From Mariniblastus sp964414815 (GTDB lineage Bacteria; Planctomycetota; Planctomycetia; Pirellulales; Pirellulaceae), in NCBI GenBank assembly GCA_964414815.1, contig CAYPXY010000010.1:54528-118527 (forward strand): a DNA stretch of 64,000 bases. The letters run 5' to 3'. The notes under the pieces were generated by a model that saw only the letters and a list, made by a program, of their open reading frames with translations, ran no database searches and was not told where the DNA came from. Shown here piece by piece: positions 60,882-64,000 of the stretch (position 1 is the stretch's first letter; each line of letters opens with the position of its first letter). Position numbers and translations under genes: made by a program.

Positions 60882-60988
60882 TATGGAGTGCGGGACTCTT
60901 GTACCGCTATCGTTTCTATGGCTTCGAACGGTTTCGGCCACCGATAAAATCCAAATATCCAAAGCGGTACAGCGTCCCGCACTCCATA
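60882..60988. repeat. imperfect inverted repeat after the LptD-like gene
   Basis: TATGGAGTGCGGGAC (60882-60896) pairs exactly with GTCCCGCACTCCATA (60974-60988), and GTACCGCT (60900-60907) with AGCGGTAC (60963-60970), separated by a small bulge. It starts 14 bases after the stop codon and may serve as a transcription stop, but there is no T-run. Confidence 0.8.
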
Positions 60989-61130
60989 AATAGCCACGAC
61001 GTAATGCCGAGCGGGATACTGTTAAAAAATAACGATAAAGCCGGATTTTCCAAATTTGATTCAAAGTTGGGCGCTCGGGTGTCGATAACTTGGGTAGCAA
61101 TCGTCCCGCATGGGTACACGGAATACAAAA

Positions 61131-61379
61131 ATGGAGTTTTCGACGAAGATGTACGCAAAGCTAAAAACTCAGGGCCTGACTTTCGTGATCTGCGGTGCCG
61201 CGTTGGTGTCAGTCATTGCCTCGACAGGCTGCCAATCAAACTATGCCGGTCAGACTTTGCCGAGTGCCTATTTCCTGAAAGACGATATTCAGTATTTCCC
61301 CAAAGGGCCATCGCATAAACTGGCTCGCGAAGCGGCTGCTCTTCAGGAAGCCCGCGCGGAATCGCTCAACCGCCGGTAG
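61131..61379 (+). CDS. small lipoprotein
   Basis: About 82 residues with a lipoprotein signal (KTQGLTFVICGAALVSVIAS, lipobox STGC) and a short charged mature part (DIQYFPKGPSHKLAREAAAL). Start options are 61110, 61131 (GGA 8 bases upstream) and 61149; the last gives the most compact signal sequence. No known domain. Its small size and position after the LptD-like gene suggest an envelope role, but nothing more can be said. It converges on the Lon-like gene with 17 bases between them. Confidence 0.65.
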   Translation: MEFSTKMYAKLKTQGLTFVICGAALVSVIASTGCQSNYAGQTLPSAYFLKDDIQYFPKGPSHKLAREAAALQEARAESLNRR

Positions 61380-61396
61380 ATATTTGTCTGTTGTTT

Positions 61397-63817
61397 TCAC
61401 GTTTGGACCTCGTCCAGTGCTTGTTGAACTGCCAACCCTTGCACTCGCGAGGGATTGGCCAGCGTGAGTCGCCAGAATTCTTCCGCTCGTTGATGAGCCG
61501 TTGCCAGCAGGCTGCCTTCGGGATAGTGTCCGCTGCTGTCGATCGTTCCCGCAGTGACGCCCGTCATCAACTCGATTGCGTCATGCACGTTGTCGACTGC
61601 GTAAATATGAAACTGACCTTCGGAGCAGGCTTGCACGACGTCGTTCCGAAGCATCAAGTCCTTGGCGTTGGCTGCTGGAATAATGACTCCTTGATCGCCG
61701 GTCAGGCCGAAGTAATTACAGGCGTCAAAGAACCCTTCGATCTTTTCGTTAGTTCCGCCGACCGCTTCGAGATGCCCCAATTGGTCGATGGCTCCGGTCA
61801 TCGCCAGATTCTGTCGGATGGGGATATTGGTTAACGCACTCAGCAGGCACACGATTTCGGCGCCCGAGGCTGAGTCGCCATCAATGCCACCGTAGCTTTG
61901 TTCAAACGCCAGCGAGGCACTGAATGCCATTGGGTGTTTGGTGGGCAGCAACTTTCGCAACAATCCTCCCAGGATGTGGAACCCCTTGGTGTGAATGGCG
62001 CCGGACATGTGTGACGCGCCTTCGATATTGATGATCCCCGCGCTCCCGGGGCCGATGGATGCGGTGATGCGGGCTGGAAAGCCGTAGGTCAGTGGTCCGG
62101 ATCGAATCACAGCCAAACCATTGATCTGGCCGACGACTTCTCCCGTTGTTCGCACGATGATCGAGCGGTTTTCAACCATCTCCCAGAACCTTCGCGAGGG
62201 CAGGCTGGCGCGGGACTTGGTGCGCCGAATCGCCTGATGAACATGATCGGCGGTGACCGTTTTTCCATCGGACAGGAATGCGGCCTCACCGGCGATATCT
62301 GCAATTCTTCCAAAACGCGCTGTCAATTTGTGGGCGCGTGCTGCGATCCGCGCGCCGTGTTCCGTGATGGCGGCAACAGCCGAACGGTGAAACGGTGGCA
62401 GGGATTCGGACTTGCAAAGCGACGCCAGAACATGAGCGTATAGCCGGATGCTGTTTTCATCCCGGTGAATTTCATCATCAAAGTCAGCCAGTACCTTGAA
62501 CAACTCCGAGAAGTCCGAATCGTAGCTGTCGAGCATGTAATATGTATTCAAGTCACCGATCAGAATCACGCGGACCCGGATGTCGATTGGCTCCGGAAAA
62601 ACAAATGCAGTCTGCCGCATCCAGTTCAGTTCGCGGGGAACAATTTCCAGCCGTTCGGTTCGCAGCACCCGCATCAAGGCTCGCCAGGCCCCTGGTTCTT
62701 CGAGTACATCTTTGACATCCAGAATCAGATAACCTTCATCGGCATTGAGGATCGCTCCGGCGCGAATCCCCCGATAGTCCATCGAGAAATCCTGACTGCC
62801 GTTCCAGCTTGGTTCTACCGTTCCCAATAGATTGATCAGGCTGGGCGAGTTTTCCTCCACGATCGGTCGCGAGGTGGTGTCCGAATGCGTCAGGATCACG
62901 TTGACGCCGCAAAGCATTTCGAAGTCAGGACTTTCTTCGGTCGGCTTTCGGCGACTGAAATGATCGACTACGAACTGAACGATTTCCGACAGGAAAAGTT
63001 TCACTTTTTCAGTATCAAACTGCTTTTCAATCGGCTCGATGATTTCTGCGGAGAGACTGCGAATGAGAGCGGTTGTCAAATCCTGGATACGGTTGCCAGA
63101 CGCCTGAATCGCATCACTGACGTGCCGGCCGGTTTCCTTCAGTCGCCGCTGGTACTGCAGGTAGTTGGCCTCAAATTCTTCCAGTTGCGATTCGGGAACT
63201 TTTCCTTGCGAGACCAGCAATTGCAGTTGTTCGACGGAAACGGGCTCGCCGTCAACGAGGGGCAGAATCATCGTTTGCGGAACCGGGCCTTGTTGCGTTG
63301 AAACCAGCGCCATTTGATTTGCTTGGAGATCCTCTTCGAGCGGCTGAGTAATTTCCTCGACGGTCGCATGCAGTTCATCCTGAATCGCTTGCCGCTGGGA
63401 GCGATAAGGCTCGGCCTCAAGCGACTTGATCAGGCCGGTTTGATAAAACTCGACCAGTCGTGCCAACTCCGCTTTGAATCGCGGCCCTTGGCCGGCAGGT
63501 AGGGTGATCAGGCGCGGGTGATCGGGGCGTGAGAAATTGTGGACGTAACAGAAGTCCTGCTTGTTCTCGGTCTTGGGTAACAGTTCGTTCAATAGATCAT
63601 AGACCAGTTTACTTCGCCCGGTTCCCAGGTTCCCGCGCACAAACACGTTTTGACCGCGAGCAAGACATTGAATTCCAAACTTGAGCGCGTCATAGGCCGT
63701 TTGCTGTCCGACGACTCCTTGAGCCGGTTCCAGTTCCGCTGTCGTTTCGAATTGGAAATAATCCTGAGGGCAGTTCCATCGAAGCTGTTCGGTGGCAAGT
63801 CGAGATAGGTGGGACAT
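61397..63817 (-). CDS. Lon-family AAA+ protease, LonH/YcbZ-like
   Basis: 806 residues. The N-terminal ATPase region has QNVFVRGNLGTGRSKLVYDL, a Walker A-like loop with Arg in place of the usual Lys, and GAILNADEGYLILDVKDVLE for Walker B; a long helical insert lies between (about 140-290). The C-terminal Lon protease domain has the catalytic Ser in YGGIDGDSASGAEIVCLL and Lys in AVGGTNEKIEGFF, the Ser-Lys dyad. This architecture (AAA_32 plus Lon_C) is that of the LonH/YcbZ group, not of classical Lon. Substrates are unknown. The ATG at 63817 precedes MSHLSRLATEQLRW. Confidence 0.9.
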   Translation of the reverse strand: MSHLSRLATEQLRWNCPQDYFQFETTAELEPAQGVVGQQTAYDALKFGIQCLARGQNVFVRGNLGTGRSKLVYDLLNELLPKTENKQDFCYVHNFSRPDHPRLITLPAGQGPRFKAELARLVEFYQTGLIKSLEAEPYRSQRQAIQDELHATVEEITQPLEEDLQANQMALVSTQQGPVPQTMILPLVDGEPVSVEQLQLLVSQGKVPESQLEEFEANYLQYQRRLKETGRHVSDAIQASGNRIQDLTTALIRSLSAEIIEPIEKQFDTEKVKLFLSEIVQFVVDHFSRRKPTEESPDFEMLCGVNVILTHSDTTSRPIVEENSPSLINLLGTVEPSWNGSQDFSMDYRGIRAGAILNADEGYLILDVKDVLEEPGAWRALMRVLRTERLEIVPRELNWMRQTAFVFPEPIDIRVRVILIGDLNTYYMLDSYDSDFSELFKVLADFDDEIHRDENSIRLYAHVLASLCKSESLPPFHRSAVAAITEHGARIAARAHKLTARFGRIADIAGEAAFLSDGKTVTADHVHQAIRRTKSRASLPSRRFWEMVENRSIIVRTTGEVVGQINGLAVIRSGPLTYGFPARITASIGPGSAGIINIEGASHMSGAIHTKGFHILGGLLRKLLPTKHPMAFSASLAFEQSYGGIDGDSASGAEIVCLLSALTNIPIRQNLAMTGAIDQLGHLEAVGGTNEKIEGFFDACNYFGLTGDQGVIIPAANAKDLMLRNDVVQACSEGQFHIYAVDNVHDAIELMTGVTAGTIDSSGHYPEGSLLATAHQRAEEFWRLTLANPSRVQGLAVQQALDEVQT

Positions 63818-63827
63818 GGTTGGTTGG

Positions 63828-63865
63828 TCAGTGGGCGGTTGCCAGTGGTCAGTTGTCAGTTATGT
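63828..63865. repeat. degenerate GGTCAGTGG-type tract
   Basis: Short imperfect repeats (GGTCAGTGG, AGTGGTCAGTTGTCAGTT) resemble the tract at 12847-12917. Confidence 0.5.
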
Positions 63866-63927
63866 TTTGAAAATCTTAAGCTTGCTTGTGCTTGTAATCC
63901 TAATCGAAAACGCAACGTCCAGCATTA

Positions 63928-63963
63928 GGGTGGTCTGGTGGAAATCATAACCCGAAGCGTAAG
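63928..63963. repeat. second copy of the AACCCGAAGCGTAAG repeat, one arm only
   Basis: 36 bases matching 57192-57227 with one mismatch; the partner arm is not found before the end of the window, so it is a solo arm or its other half lies outside. Confidence 0.8.
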
Positions 63964-64000
63964 TTTTGAAGTTGCGCTATTTTAGAGCTAGCAAAGAAAA

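Noticed and set aside
1..64000. prophage or integrative element around the defence genes
   Set aside because: No integrase, transposase, phage structural gene, tRNA or flanking direct repeat was found near 42960 or 54290.

Overview
The window comes from a planctomycete chromosome. The signature families are a DUF1501 protein with a twin-arginine signal, a DUF1549/DUF1553 protein with PSCyt1-type haem motifs, a PSCyt1-WD40 protein, two DUF1559 prepilin-like proteins, a PEP-CTERM protein, an LptD-like outer-membrane protein, and many short palindromic repeats between genes. Species cannot be told from the sequence. No rRNA, tRNA, CRISPR array, integrase or transposase gene was seen.

Layout: 1-1608 is the 3' part of a TPR gene. 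1611-11681 is a leftward cluster (DUF1501, PPC-domain protein, DUF1549/1553, PSCyt1-WD40, S1 RNA-binding protein). 12261-19495 holds a small secreted protein, a GNAT enzyme, an inositol-3-phosphate-synthase-like enzyme, an aromatic/aspartate aminotransferase, an orphan AF2212-type antitoxin with a broken PIN toxin, and a three-gene membrane-acyltransferase operon. 20074-21210 is a Gfo/Idh/MocA oxidoreductase between two direct copies of a dispersed repeat. 22917-29564 carries dnaE and gyrA. 29739-34856 is a leftward operon (DUF1559, lipoprotein, degenerate receiver, CHAT-like TPR protein). 35118-39998 runs rightward (Cys/His-rich membrane protein, DUF1559, PEP-CTERM protein with a terminator, TolC-like lipoprotein, HisN-like phosphatase).

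40007-56716 is the most interesting part. A DUF2760 gene and two Hsp70-family genes, which I recall as neighbours in other bacteria, are separated by about 11 kb of defence genes. In transcription order these are a SNF2 helicase, a DarT-like ADP-ribosyltransferase toxin, a DarG-like macrodomain antitoxin, a type III (beta-class) DNA methyltransferase, a YhcG/DUF1016 PD-(D/E)XK nuclease and a type III Res helicase-nuclease, then a LexA-type winged helix fused to a pRiA4b ORF-3 domain. Four of the five junctions between the first six genes are ATGA start-stop overlaps, so they look like one translationally coupled operon: a DNA-ADP-ribosylating toxin-antitoxin pair wired into a restriction-modification system. 

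56846-63817 returns to housekeeping genes: CutA, an LptD-like protein, a small lipoprotein and a Lon-family (LonH/YcbZ-like) AAA+ protease. Dispersed palindromes lie in most long intergenic gaps, and a cluster of them is inserted in frame inside the yhcG-like gene.
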